DNA of 64,000 nucleotides, taken from Butyrivibrio sp. VCB2006 (lineage in GTDB: Bacteria; Bacillota; Clostridia; Lachnospirales; Lachnospiraceae). The notes below the pieces were generated by a model. That model did not search any database. It was not told the origin of the DNA and was given only the letters and a program-made list of their open reading frames with translations. Position 1 is the stretch's first letter. Each line of letters opens with the position of its first letter. Positions 34,392 to 43,330 of this stretch are shown piece by piece. The translations under genes and the position numbers were made by a program. Location of the stretch: positions 25,866 to 89,865 of the forward strand of contig NZ_ATVX01000017.1 in NCBI RefSeq assembly GCF_000420945.1, in the 5' to 3' direction.

Positions 34392-35957
34392 TTACCATGA
34401 CATATCGTCAGGAAGTACCTCAAGGGATGGATCAATAGGCTCCTCCTGCATTACAGTACGCATGAAGGAATTGATCTGATCGCGAACGCCCTGACGAGAA
34501 ATGATACGTGGATCAAACAGATCGTGAGATACCCAAACAAGTGGGATACCCTTTTCGCGGGCTTTTTCTTCGAATAATCCGTGCATTCCATCAAGCGCCT
34601 TACAACTCATGTGCTCCCAAAGAATAACCATGTCGGCGTTGAACATCTCAACGAACTCCCAAAGCTCATCCAAAAGAACTTTGTAGCCGCCGTGAGTACG
34701 GTTCCTCATGATCATATTCTCGGTAAGCCATGCCATATCGTATATTGCCTGCTCTCTGTTCTCAGGAGTATCCTCTGTTACAAGTTCCTTGGTTGATACC
34801 ATTGAAAGCATGTCTGTAAGAGGAACGATTCCCCAGCAGTTAAGCAGCCATAAAAGGAAGTCCATGTAGAAGTGTGACTGTACACCCCATACAATGGCAC
34901 GATGACGATATTCCTTGGCCATCATCTTTTTCTTTTCATAGGCTTGTCTTGCAAGCTTGGTTATCTTGGCATCAGCTTTCTCAAAAGCCGCAATTCTGCC
35001 GCAGATAGCCATATAGTTAGTCTCGGTATAAAGAGCAAGGTTTGAGCCAAATACTTGAGGATATGGTGTACGGTTCATCTCAAGCCACTCAAGACGGCAC
35101 TTGGTAGCGTAGTTTACACGCTTTGCGCATTCATAGTATGCATCCCAATCCCACTTGTGGCCTGTGTGCTTTTCAACAAAGGCGATAGCATTGCGGATTT
35201 CCTGTGCTGCGTATTCCTGAACGTCATCCTCTCTGTGACGAAGTGGAGCGGCAAGCTGGAATACAGGAATACCATTCTCGTGCTCAAGACGCTGAGAAAT
35301 AACGCCGTTACCAAGAAGTGAACCGTCACAGGTGGTGTTACACTGGATAGCGCAAGCACCAAGGATTGGAGCATCATCATCGATAGAAACTCCGGCTTCG
35401 GCCTCCGGCATAGGACATACATCACCGGCAAGGCCGAACTGCTGAGCTACGTCTATATAGTGACATGCTGCGCGCTGGTTCAAAAGAACTGAAACGTAAG
35501 TAGATGGTGTCTCTCGGCTCAAGACTTTGAGGTTAGGGAAGCCCATCATAACAGCAGTCATCTCGTTTTCATCTACAAGAACGACCTGATCTGAAAACTT
35601 TTTATCATTACCAATACGTCTGTCGCCTCTGAAAAGAGAATCCAGAAGGTTAGCAACGTCCTTGATAACCAGATCCTGTTCAGTATGGCAGATACGAAGG
35701 TATTCACCTCTAAGGCCCTGAGTGTGTCTGTCAACCATCATAGGAACAGCAAGATAATTGGCCATCCAGCGGTAGCGGAACATAGCCTTGACGTTACGTG
35801 GCTTTGCAACGAATTTGCCAAGGGTCATCATGATCCATAACCATCTGGAATAATCATACATTGTATCGCGAAGGCCACGCCATTCACGACGTTTGCGGAC
35901 CTTTGAGCCTTCTTTATAAAAATCGCCAAATCTATCGGCGCCTACCTGCTTAGCCAT
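34392..35957 (-). CDS. 2-hydroxyacyl-CoA dehydratase family protein (larger subunit-like)
   Basis: A 521-residue cytoplasmic protein of the HgdB/FldBC/benzoyl-CoA reductase family (PF06050), which binds a [4Fe-4S] cluster and uses radical chemistry to dehydrate 2-hydroxyacyl-CoA. Support: the Cys motif ILGACAIQCNTTCDGS, conserved VVWGVQSHFYMDF and MVILWEHMSCKALDG, and the tail RQGVRDQINSFM. ATG 35957 follows GAGG by 8 bases and overlaps the upstream gene by 8 bases. The substrate is unknown. No activator ATPase (HgdC/FldI type) or CoA-transferase gene lies near, which is unusual for a classical dehydratase. Many proteins of this family in gut Firmicutes remain uncharacterised. Confidence 0.82.
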   Translation of the reverse strand: MAKQVGADRFGDFYKEGSKVRKRREWRGLRDTMYDYSRWLWIMMTLGKFVAKPRNVKAMFRYRWMANYLAVPMMVDRHTQGLRGEYLRICHTEQDLVIKDVANLLDSLFRGDRRIGNDKKFSDQVVLVDENEMTAVMMGFPNLKVLSRETPSTYVSVLLNQRAACHYIDVAQQFGLAGDVCPMPEAEAGVSIDDDAPILGACAIQCNTTCDGSLLGNGVISQRLEHENGIPVFQLAAPLRHREDDVQEYAAQEIRNAIAFVEKHTGHKWDWDAYYECAKRVNYATKCRLEWLEMNRTPYPQVFGSNLALYTETNYMAICGRIAAFEKADAKITKLARQAYEKKKMMAKEYRHRAIVWGVQSHFYMDFLLWLLNCWGIVPLTDMLSMVSTKELVTEDTPENREQAIYDMAWLTENMIMRNRTHGGYKVLLDELWEFVEMFNADMVILWEHMSCKALDGMHGLFEEKAREKGIPLVWVSHDLFDPRIISRQGVRDQINSFMRTVMQEEPIDPSLEVLPDDMSW

Positions 35958-37152
35958 TTGCTTCACCTCTCTGAATCTTCTTGATCTCAATACTCTCAAC
36001 AAAGGCCTGTACTCTGGTTGTCATCTGACCTGAAACACCGATGGAATAAGGTCTGTCAACTGCGAGAACAGGGTAACCATACTTTTGTCTGAGGATATTT
36101 GAACCCATCATTTTCTCATAAGCCCATGGATCGCAGAATTTCATCTGCTGATAGATGATACCGTCAGCCTTGTATTCGCGGGCAAGTTCATCAATATAAA
36201 CCCTTCTGTGGTCCATCTTGTCGGTATTCATAAATCTAGGGCACTCACCCTTATTCATGTACGCGTGACAGATCTGTGTAAGAGCATCCTCCTCATCATT
36301 AAGAATGATAGGATTTCTGCCCGGAAGAGAACCATAGCAGAAGCGGTCAGCACATACATAAGCTCCGCTGTCCTCAATAAGCTTGATAAAATCTGTGTCG
36401 TCAACTTCTGAGCCGGCAACAAGTACTCTTGCCCTGAATTTGCTCTTTTCATCAGGTTCACGAGTCTTGAGTTCCTCAAGTGTTTCTTCCAATTTATCCA
36501 CTAAAAGATATTTAGGAGCGACGTAGGTTGCTAAAGTAATTACTGCGAATTCGTAACCGGTAATTCTCGGATTGAGCTCTTTCCTGTAATCGCCGATGGC
36601 GCGTACAAGCTCGCAGATGTGATTATGCTCTTTAACAGCCTTTCTGATGGCTGCATCAGAAATATCAATGCCGTAGTTATCATGAAGCGGCTGCAAAATA
36701 TGGTTCTTGCACTGGAGAACATAGAGATTAAGACCATTCTCGTCGGCCTTCATAGGAATCTCCATATATTGGAAAAAGAACTTATCTTTGCCCTTACCGA
36801 GGGTCTTGAGAAGCTCCATATTCTCAACGCAGCGGTTCATCATGGAACAACCATCCGGAGTTATAATACAGTCCGCAAAGTTGAAACCACCTTCGATAGC
36901 ACGCTCCAAAAGAGCTCTGGAGTATTCACATAAAAAGCTTGTCATGTAATATGTGGAAATATCAAGGGAACCTGTTCTGGGAGCACGAAGTCTCGCAGAA
37001 AAACAGCCCTCAAGATTAAGAAGCGGCTCGGGAGTATTCTCACAGGTATATGCAACGCATACCTTGGAATCTGCCTGGGCCTGCTGAATCAGCTCATTAT
37101 TGGCTTCTAAGAGAAGATTCTCAAAGAAGATCAGATGTTTTAAATCTTTCAC
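35950..37152 (-). CDS. 2-hydroxyacyl-CoA dehydratase family protein (smaller subunit-like)
   Basis: A 400-residue protein of the same PF06050 family. It shows FADCIITPDGCSMMNRCVE (cluster Cys region), RVLVAGSEVDD, ADRFCYGSLPGRNP, DGIIYQQMKFCDPWAYEK and the closing SGQMTTRVQAFVESIE, the usual HgdB-type ending. The start is GTG, preceded by GAGG. It is the first gene of a three-gene reverse operon with a TTGACA promoter at 37202-37230. With the following gene it probably forms a heterodimer. Confidence 0.82.
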   Translation of the reverse strand: MKDLKHLIFFENLLLEANNELIQQAQADSKVCVAYTCENTPEPLLNLEGCFSARLRAPRTGSLDISTYYMTSFLCEYSRALLERAIEGGFNFADCIITPDGCSMMNRCVENMELLKTLGKGKDKFFFQYMEIPMKADENGLNLYVLQCKNHILQPLHDNYGIDISDAAIRKAVKEHNHICELVRAIGDYRKELNPRITGYEFAVITLATYVAPKYLLVDKLEETLEELKTREPDEKSKFRARVLVAGSEVDDTDFIKLIEDSGAYVCADRFCYGSLPGRNPIILNDEEDALTQICHAYMNKGECPRFMNTDKMDHRRVYIDELAREYKADGIIYQQMKFCDPWAYEKMMGSNILRQKYGYPVLAVDRPYSIGVSGQMTTRVQAFVESIEIKKIQRGEANG

Positions 37153-37201
37153 TTTATCCCAACCTCACAAATTATTAAAAAAATCTTAAATATATACATT
37201 T

Positions 37202-37230
37202 AGTCTAATGGAATAGGGCTTTGGTGTCAA
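37202..37230 (-). promoter_or_regulatory. Sigma-A type promoter for the dehydratase operon
   Basis: On the reverse strand TTGACA (37230-37225) and TAGACT (37207-37202) are separated by exactly 17 bases, about 50 bases before the GTG start. Confidence 0.65.
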
Positions 37231-37266
37231 TTAATAGTGCATGTTTTCCAAATAGTTGCAAAATAA

Positions 37267-37300
37267 TACCCCTTTATCTGAATTATCAGATAAAGGGGTA
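37267..37300 (-). terminator. Terminator after the small lipoprotein gene
   Basis: A perfect 15-bp stem (TACCCCTTTATCTGA and its complement) with a 4-base loop. On the reverse strand it is followed by TTATTTT. It lies 36 bases after the lipoprotein gene. Confidence 0.85.
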
Positions 37301-37335
37301 TATATATTTAGAAATGATAAAAGCTCTTGTAATAA

Positions 37336-37656
37336 TTATTTGTGGTACTCAGTGTGAGCGTCTGCAACGCACTCAAGTGTGCTGATACCTTCGCAAGCTG
37401 CCTCGATTGCTTCGTATGAAGCCTCATTAGCTTCGAATCTATAGCAGTTCTCATATGGATGAGATGAATATGTGCTTCCTGTGGCAGCCTCAACCTGAGA
37501 GATAAGCTCTGGTGTTACTTCAGTATCTGCTGTAAAGTCAACAACGATATTTCTTTCAGCACTATCTGAAATAGTTGACTCTACATATGTATTTCCACAA
37601 CCGCTAAGCATAGCGCATGCAACTACAGCGACAAGAATAATTTTATTGTTTTTCAT
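37336..37656 (-). CDS. Small lipoprotein of unknown function
   Basis: A 106-residue secreted lipoprotein: signal peptide and lipobox VACAMLSGC, with the lipidated Cys near 20, then an acidic mature domain of about 85 residues containing VVDFTADTEVTPELISQVEA, two further cysteines that could pair (NCYRF and AACEG), and a third in LECVADAH. ATG 37656 is preferred (GGAG upstream) over the frame start at 37671. No known domain is recognised. It has its own terminator and is probably monocistronic. Confidence 0.75.
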   Translation of the reverse strand: MKNNKIILVAVVACAMLSGCGNTYVESTISDSAERNIVVDFTADTEVTPELISQVEAATGSTYSSHPYENCYRFEANEASYEAIEAACEGISTLECVADAHTEYHK

Positions 37657-37861
37657 GATTTGTTTCTCCATTTTTTATAAAAACTTTATAAACGACGATG
37701 GGTAATATATCAGATAAAAAAACGTTTGTAAATACCAAAATTGAAAAAACAAAAATTCATTATTCCACTCATTTTTTGAAACAAAATTCGCCCAGAACCA
37801 GAGTGGGATTGGGGAGTTTTGGCACTGAAGAAAATGGAAAAATTTCTTTTTATAAAAACAG

Positions 37862-37900
37862 AACTACCGGTGTGCATATAGGGGCTGCACACCGGTAGTT
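37862..37900 (-). terminator. Terminator after the tail-anchored small protein gene
   Basis: A perfect 15-bp stem (AACTACCGGTGTGCA and its complement, 9-base loop). On the reverse strand it is followed by CTGTTTTTAT. It lies about 35 bases after the gene at 37935. Confidence 0.85.
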
Positions 37901-37934
37901 TCTTGGAGGTGATGTATTCATAGGGAGAATGTCG

Positions 37935-38114
37935 TCACATTAATATTAGAATAGCGGATATAATACCTGCGCCTAAAAGGACGCTTGCGGATACAAAGCT
38001 CTTTATCATGATCTGAAATGATTGTGAATCAATGTATCTACCCCCTAACATTACCGCATCGATGGTCTTAGGACCTCTTTCAATGCTTATTTCTCTGGTA
38101 TATGTCTGTTGCAT
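37935..38114 (-). CDS. 59-residue tail-anchored membrane protein (family member A)
   Basis: A small protein with AGGAGG 8 bases before ATG 38114. The first ~35 residues are polar (MQQTYTREISIERGPKTID), a short motif KTIDAVMLGGRYID follows, and the last ~22 residues are one hydrophobic helix reaching the C-terminus (VLLGAGIISAILILM). It resembles the small protein at 47685 in layout and in the motif K-x-I-D-x-V-x(3)-G-x-Y-x-D. No function is known. Confidence 0.75.
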   Translation of the reverse strand: MQQTYTREISIERGPKTIDAVMLGGRYIDSQSFQIMIKSFVSASVLLGAGIISAILILM

Positions 38115-38229
38115 TGTTTCATCCTCCTTTGTCCCCTTGAAACGAAACACAACATCTAGTAGTTCATGAGGATATTATATACCATATATTCTAAAATAAG
38201 GATAAAATACATATGAAAATTTGATAATT

Positions 38230-38697
38230 TTAATCCACTGTGACGTTATAAATCCCATTCTTCCAGTCTATAATAGGCCTTGCGTCCGGGCAAAATAGTT
38301 GATCTGGGATCTCTTTTCTGTCAAAAAAACGATGCTCTAATACTTCGCTATCACTGTCGGAAATCTGACCTTCATAGCTTTTTGTAATAAAAATAACTGA
38401 AAGAGAGTATACCACGTCCCCATTGGGATAATGGATTTCTCTGTCATCGCCGGAATACAGTCCGAAGAGCTCAAGGTCTTTTACCGTAATACCAACTTCC
38501 TCATGAAGTTCTCTGGTGGCTGCCTCAATGTAAGTTTCACCCGGCTCTAATGCTCCTCCGGGAACGCACCATTCTCCGGTATCACTTCTTTTTTGCAAAA
38601 GAAGTTGTCCCCTATCGTTTTCTATCAGGACTCCACAACCTACAGTCATAATGAGGTCGTGTCCCATGGTTTGACGAAGAGATCTGATATAATCCAT
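38230..38697 (-). CDS. Nudix hydrolase
   Basis: A 155-residue pyrophosphohydrolase. The Nudix box is complete in GGALEPGETYIEAATRELHE followed by EVGI, binding Mg2+ and hydrolysing a nucleoside diphosphate linked to another group. The flanking GVLIENDRGQLLLQKRSDTG is typical of MutT-like enzymes of the ADP-ribose or 8-oxo-dGTP group; the substrate cannot be told. ATG 38697 has GGGAGG 11 bases upstream; a longer frame to 38787 would run into the thioredoxin terminator, so it is rejected. Confidence 0.88.
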   Translation of the reverse strand: MDYIRSLRQTMGHDLIMTVGCGVLIENDRGQLLLQKRSDTGEWCVPGGALEPGETYIEAATRELHEEVGITVKDLELFGLYSGDDREIHYPNGDVVYSLSVIFITKSYEGQISDSDSEVLEHRFFDRKEIPDQLFCPDARPIIDWKNGIYNVTVD

Positions 38698-38744
38698 GTT
38701 CTTGTATACCTCCCTGGTATTATTTGCACTTTCCACATTATACC

Positions 38745-38779
38745 AAAAAAAACCTGCCGCTGTGATTCTTAGCGGCAGG
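38745..38779 (-). terminator. Thioredoxin gene terminator
   Basis: On the reverse strand a 9-bp stem (CCTGCCGCT with AGCGGCAGG) is followed by eight T residues. It lies 16 bases after trxA and before the Nudix gene. Confidence 0.92.
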
Positions 38780-38795
38780 GCTCTCATCTTACATA

Positions 38796-39113
38796 TTAAA
38801 GTACTGCATCAAGCTTTTTGGCAAGTGTGTCCATTGGCATCGCGCCCATGGCACTGTCTACGACTTCTCCGTTCTTTATTATAAGAAAACTTGGGATTGA
38901 CATGATATTGTATTTGGCAGCAAGTGCGCTATTTTCATCGGAATTTACCTTGCCGACCTTAACTTTTCCGTCATAAGTCTCTGCTAATTTCTCGACTACA
39001 GGCATCATCATCTTACACGGACCGCACCAGTCTGCATAAAAATCTACCAGAACAGGTACTTCGCTGTTAATTACTTCTTTTTCAAAATTCTCTTCAGTAA
39101 ATTTATATTCCAT
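38796..39113 (-). CDS. trxA: Thioredoxin
   Basis: A 105-residue cytoplasmic disulfide reductase. It has the WCGPC active site in VDFYADWCGPCKMMMPVVEK and the cis-Pro loop IMSIPSFLIIKNG; its length is that of standard thioredoxins. ATG 39113 follows AGGAGG by 9 bases; the longer frame from 39179 is not supported. No thioredoxin reductase is adjacent. Confidence 0.95.
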   Translation of the reverse strand: MEYKFTEENFEKEVINSEVPVLVDFYADWCGPCKMMMPVVEKLAETYDGKVKVGKVNSDENSALAAKYNIMSIPSFLIIKNGEVVDSAMGAMPMDTLAKKLDAVL

Positions 39114-39290
39114 ATTAGTAAACCTCCTATGTATTAAGTTGTGTGAGTTGACCTTTGTTGAAATAATGATTGCACACAATTAAATCGTTGTCAACAAGTA
39201 AATTGTAAAAAATCTATAACCGGGGAAATAGATCTAAGTTCATTTTTAAGACCCGGAATGATATGATATAGCAATGAAATGAAAGGCAAT

Positions 39291-41429
39291 ATGGAAATGA
39301 AGAATGAACTACTGACCACGTCTCCCTGGTCCGCTTTAAGCGATCAGCAGCAGGAGGCGGTAAAGACTGTGGAGGGGCCGGTTTTATTATTAGCGGTTCC
39401 GGGAAGCGGTAAAACGACGGTTCTGGTGAACAGGCTGGGCTACATGATCTACAACATGGGGATAGAACCGGAGCATATACTTACACTTACCTATACTGTC
39501 GCAGCCACTAAAGATATGGAGCAGCGATTTAGAAAGATATTTGGTGATAAAGAGGCTTCAAGGCTTGAATTTAGGACCATAAACGGCATTTGTGCCAAGA
39601 TAATAGCGCATTATGGAAGGCTCATAGGAAAGACATCTTTTGAACTGGTTACAGATGAGAAAGTAACGGGTAAAATCCTGACAGATATATATTTGAAAGT
39701 GGTGGGAGAGTATCCGACAGAAAGTGATATCAAGGGCGTGCGCACGCTTATCACTTACTGCAAGAATATGTGCCTCACAGAAACAGAGATAAAGGGTGTC
39801 GGAAAAGATCAGGGGATAGACCTTTACAGGATCTACGAAAAATATAATAACGAGCTGAAAAGCCGCAGCCTTATGGACTACGATGATCAGATGATATATG
39901 CCTACAGAATGCTTAAAGGGTCAAAAGAGCTGCTGGCGTACTATCAAAATGAGTATAGATACATATGCGTGGACGAAGCTCAGGATACCTCCAAGATACA
40001 GCATATGATCATCTCTCTGTTATCCGGAGAAAAGGGCAATCTTTTCATGGTGGGAGATGAGGATCAGAGTATTTACGGATTTCGTGCGGCATATCCGGAT
40101 GCGCTTCTTAATTTTGAAAAAGAGCATCCGGGGGCGAAAGTGCTTGTTATGGACAAGAACTACAGGTCTAATGCAAGAATAGTGGAGGCGGCAGATCTTT
40201 TTATACAGAGCAATAAGAGCCGCCATGCCAAGCATATGTGTGCGACCAAAGAGCCCCAGAGTGATATTCGTATAGTGTCTATGTCAAGCCGTGAGGCGCA
40301 ATACAGCTATCTTTTTAAAGTGGCTGAAGATTTGGATACGCAGACAGCAGTGCTATACAGGGATAATGAGAGTATTTTGCCATTGATTGATATTCTGGAA
40401 AGGGAAGGGCTATCTTATAGGATAAAAAGCGCTGATATGGCTTTTTTCACCCACAGAGTTGTTGTAGATGTTACCAATATGCTCATGTTTGCCCTAAGGC
40501 CGTCGGATCCCGAGCTATTTATGAAAATATACTTCAAGTTCCAGACCTATCTCAAGAAGCCGGACGCGGAGTCTATGTGCTATGTGGCGGATGGAAGGCA
40601 TTGCGGAATACTGGATGCGGCAGAGTACATTGACTTAAACAGCAGGATTTTGGGAAATTGCAGGTCACTTCGGACTCACTTTAGGAATATGGCCTCAGAA
40701 ACGCCCTATAAAGCTATCAACAGGCTCGAGAACTATATGGGGTACGGAGAATACCTTAAGACCAATAATATAGATACTAACAAGATTTTTATCCTCAAAA
40801 TGCTGGCAAAAAAAGAGAGCACTATAGAAGGCTTTTTGGACAGGCTGGAGGAACTTAGGACTATTCTGACAGAAAAAGATACAGACTATAATTCCAAGCT
40901 GATTTTGTCCACGATCCACTCCAGCAAAGGCCTTGAGTATGACTCTGTAATACTGATTGACGTCATCAACGGAGTTTTCCCCAGTAAAGTAGTCAAAAAG
41001 ACAGAGAAGGCTTCCCCTCAGGATATCAGAGATTTTGAGGAAGAGAGAAGGGTTTTTTACGTTGGAATGACCAGGGCAAGAGAAAAGCTCACTATTTTCA
41101 AGTATGACGACAAATCCTCTGTTTTCGTAAAAGAGCTTCTGGGAAAGGAAAAGAAGCAGACCACGCCCCAAAAGCAGGCACTAAAACTTACGGTTACACC
41201 TCTTTTAAAGAAAAAGACAGCTGAACCGGTTTCTACGACAAATGCTCCCAAACAGCTTATTATCGGGGAAAGGGTTGTTCAAACCAAATACGGTGAAGGA
41301 ACAATCACTGATGTAGATTATGATGAAGACGAGATTCCAACTAAATTCACAGTCTCTTTTGACTCGGGAACGGAACGAAAATTTGTCTACCCATTTGCTT
41401 TTACCATGGGCATGAAGGTAATTGGCTAG
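39291..41429 (+). CDS. UvrD/Rep-family DNA helicase with a C-terminal tail domain
   Basis: A protein of about 712 residues, superfamily I helicase. Motifs are visible in order: Q motif LSDQQQEAV, Walker A VPGSGKTT, motif Ia TLTYTVAATKDM, motif II VDEAQDTS, motif III MVGDEDQSIYGFR, motif IV KNYRS, motif V STIHSSKGLEYDSV and motif VI YVGMTRAREKL. The last ~50 residues (GERVVQTKYGEGTITDVDY to FVYPFAFTMG) match the small tail domain of PcrA/UvrD, which binds RNA polymerase in PcrA. Compared with PcrA the protein is short. Start uncertain: ATG 39279, 39291 or 39297, all near GAAAGG. Likely role: DNA repair or removal of protein roadblocks. Confidence 0.9.
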   Translation: MEMKNELLTTSPWSALSDQQQEAVKTVEGPVLLLAVPGSGKTTVLVNRLGYMIYNMGIEPEHILTLTYTVAATKDMEQRFRKIFGDKEASRLEFRTINGICAKIIAHYGRLIGKTSFELVTDEKVTGKILTDIYLKVVGEYPTESDIKGVRTLITYCKNMCLTETEIKGVGKDQGIDLYRIYEKYNNELKSRSLMDYDDQMIYAYRMLKGSKELLAYYQNEYRYICVDEAQDTSKIQHMIISLLSGEKGNLFMVGDEDQSIYGFRAAYPDALLNFEKEHPGAKVLVMDKNYRSNARIVEAADLFIQSNKSRHAKHMCATKEPQSDIRIVSMSSREAQYSYLFKVAEDLDTQTAVLYRDNESILPLIDILEREGLSYRIKSADMAFFTHRVVVDVTNMLMFALRPSDPELFMKIYFKFQTYLKKPDAESMCYVADGRHCGILDAAEYIDLNSRILGNCRSLRTHFRNMASETPYKAINRLENYMGYGEYLKTNNIDTNKIFILKMLAKKESTIEGFLDRLEELRTILTEKDTDYNSKLILSTIHSSKGLEYDSVILIDVINGVFPSKVVKKTEKASPQDIRDFEEERRVFYVGMTRAREKLTIFKYDDKSSVFVKELLGKEKKQTTPQKQALKLTVTPLLKKKTAEPVSTTNAPKQLIIGERVVQTKYGEGTITDVDYDEDEIPTKFTVSFDSGTERKFVYPFAFTMGMKVIG

Positions 41430-41483
41430 ATTGTATTAACTGTGTTATCATTTAATATATTTATTGACGAAAGGGAGTCTATT

Positions 41484-42470
41484 ATGAGGTTGAAAAAAGT
41501 ATTGGGACTGGCTACAGGTGCGATTAGCGCATTGATGCTGTCAACTACAGTTTATGCCGGAACATCTGAGCTTACCGGATTGGAAATCAGTGATGCTATT
41601 GTGGCGCAGAGGCCGGTAGCGATCATGGTGGATAATGAAAAGAAAGCTCTTGCGCACTATGGTACAGCAGAGGCAGATATTGTTTATGAAATGATGAATA
41701 GTACTGCAAATGGCCGTGTTACAAGGCTTATGTGTCTGTACAAGGATTGGGCGAATCTTCAGCAGACAGGAAGCATCCGCAGTACGCGTACAACAAATGT
41801 TATGCTGGCTGATGAGTATAATGCGGTTCTGATCCATGATGGCGGGCCGTTCTATATAAAGAGTTATCTTGCACAGCCTTATGCAGCCCATATCAGCGGC
41901 GGATTCACAAGAGTTAAGAACGGTAAGCCTACAGAGTTTACTGAATATGTATTTGGCCAGGAACTGGTAAACAGATTTGCCAAGAGCAAGATTTCTACTA
42001 CATATACATATGGACCTGAGAGACCTTCTCATTTTGTTTTCACAGCTGCAGATACTGATCTTGTAAGCGAAGCAGTTGTAAATGTTGTAGATCTGAGCAA
42101 CATATTTGTTCACAATAAGAGCCAGCTGTTGTTCAATCAGGGTACCAGAACCTATGATTACTACGAGTATGGCAGTCAGCATCTTGATGCAGAGGATGCA
42201 CAGCCCCTTACTTTTAAGAATGTAATCTTACAGAATACATCTTTTACTTCGCTTGATAAAAATGGTTACATGACCTATAACGTAGTTGGTTCAGGAAGCG
42301 GATACTATCTGACAAACGGAAAGGCAGTTCCAATCACATGGTCCAAGGCCAGTGAAACAGGCATGACTCATTATTTTGATGCTGCCGGAAATGAAATTGC
42401 AATCAACAGAGGTAAGACCTACATAGGACTTGTTCCATCAGATACATGGAATAAACTGGTATTCAATTAA
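41484..42470 (+). CDS. DUF3048-domain secreted protein
   Basis: A 328-residue exported protein with signal peptide 1-26 (cleavage after VYA) and no lipobox Cys. Then come a DUF3048 N-terminal domain (RPVAIMVDNEKKALAHYGTA, DIVYEMMNSTANGRVTRLMC and TGSIRSTRTTNVMLADEYNA) and a C-terminal DUF3048_C with VGSGSGYYLTNGKAVPITWSK. Related to Bacillus YerB, of unknown function. AGGGAG lies 6 bases before ATG 41484. It starts 55 bases after the helicase gene, much as yerB follows pcrA and ligA in Bacillus, though here the linkage may be chance. Confidence 0.88.
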   Translation: MRLKKVLGLATGAISALMLSTTVYAGTSELTGLEISDAIVAQRPVAIMVDNEKKALAHYGTAEADIVYEMMNSTANGRVTRLMCLYKDWANLQQTGSIRSTRTTNVMLADEYNAVLIHDGGPFYIKSYLAQPYAAHISGGFTRVKNGKPTEFTEYVFGQELVNRFAKSKISTTYTYGPERPSHFVFTAADTDLVSEAVVNVVDLSNIFVHNKSQLLFNQGTRTYDYYEYGSQHLDAEDAQPLTFKNVILQNTSFTSLDKNGYMTYNVVGSGSGYYLTNGKAVPITWSKASETGMTHYFDAAGNEIAINRGKTYIGLVPSDTWNKLVFN

Positions 42471-42485
42471 ATATCGAACGATATT

Positions 42486-42521
42486 AAAAGCGCGGGTTTT
42501 CGTTGAAAACCCGCGCTTTTT
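42486..42521. terminator. Bidirectional terminator
   Basis: A near-perfect 14-15 bp GC-rich stem (AAAGCGCGGGTTTT and complement, 5-base loop) with T-runs on either side, between convergent genes. Confidence 0.92.
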
Positions 42522-42529
42522 GCTAATAA

Positions 42530-43282
42530 TTACAGTCTGCTTTTTAGATGCTCAATAAGTTTTTGCTTACTTTCTGCCAGCTCAAGAGATAGTTTCTTTT
42601 CAGGAATATATTTTTTCATATTTCCAAGAATTCTCTTCTGGTTAAAGGACAGTCTGGTAGAATACAGCTGGGCCAAAGCCTCAGTTTTACTGGCCAATTT
42701 TTCATAATTGTCCTGAGCTCTTGCGTTAAACTCCTGATGCATTTCCTCGACATTTTTGAGAAGTGCGTTAAGACTGGCTTCCGTAAGGGCGAAGTCTGCA
42801 CCGAATATCATTGCAAGTACAAGAGCAAAGAATACTGTGACATAAGGATTAAACAATGCTCTGGCGTCGGTTACAAAAGGAATCAGATATTTGACGATAA
42901 GTACACCTGCAACTCCAAAAGCTATGCTGACCGGGACACATATTCTGCCCTGAATGTTAAGGGGCATGTGACTGTAATCCCACCATCTTGCATGGAATCT
43001 CTTTTCCAAAACCCATGAAGTACCAAACTCAGCCACGGCACTTCCTATATAACAGATAATAAATATTCCCCAGATAGGGAAGCTTGGATCAGATAGGGCA
43101 GGGAAAAGACTAAATACTATGGAAGTCACTACAACGCAGGAGCCATAAATCGGGCATATGGGACCGAATAAAAATCCTCTGTCTGCCCATTTCTTCTCAT
43201 TGGCAGTGCAGTAGATGGATTCCCATACCCATCCAAGGAAGCTGTAAAAGATAAATTCTATAAAATACTGTGCAATTAGCAT
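42530..43282 (-). CDS. Putative ABC transporter type IV (CmpB-like) membrane protein
   Basis: A 250-residue membrane protein of the PF06541 group, seen in the opening IEFIFYSFLGWVWESIYC and in RGFLFGPICPIYGSC. There are about 5 helices over the first 170 residues, followed by a charged helical, possibly coiled tail (NVEEMHQEFNARAQDNYEKL). GGAGG lies 7 bases before the ATG. It starts 48 bases after the radical SAM gene and may belong to the same operon. The biochemical role of the family is unknown; despite its name no ATPase partner is visible. Confidence 0.82.
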   Translation of the reverse strand: MLIAQYFIEFIFYSFLGWVWESIYCTANEKKWADRGFLFGPICPIYGSCVVVTSIVFSLFPALSDPSFPIWGIFIICYIGSAVAEFGTSWVLEKRFHARWWDYSHMPLNIQGRICVPVSIAFGVAGVLIVKYLIPFVTDARALFNPYVTVFFALVLAMIFGADFALTEASLNALLKNVEEMHQEFNARAQDNYEKLASKTEALAQLYSTRLSFNQKRILGNMKKYIPEKKLSLELAESKQKLIEHLKSRL

Positions 43283-43330
43283 TAGAGAACCTCCGAGTCA
43301 ACTGTTATATAACATATTTAAAATATATAA

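Noticed and set aside
37698..37898. Forward frame of 66 codons in the gap before the tail-anchored protein gene
   Set aside because: No ribosome binding site, and its end runs through a terminator hairpin belonging to the reverse-strand gene.
41541..42182. Reverse-strand frame of 213 codons opposite the DUF3048 gene
   Set aside because: No ribosome binding site and unnatural composition; the forward protein is clearly real.
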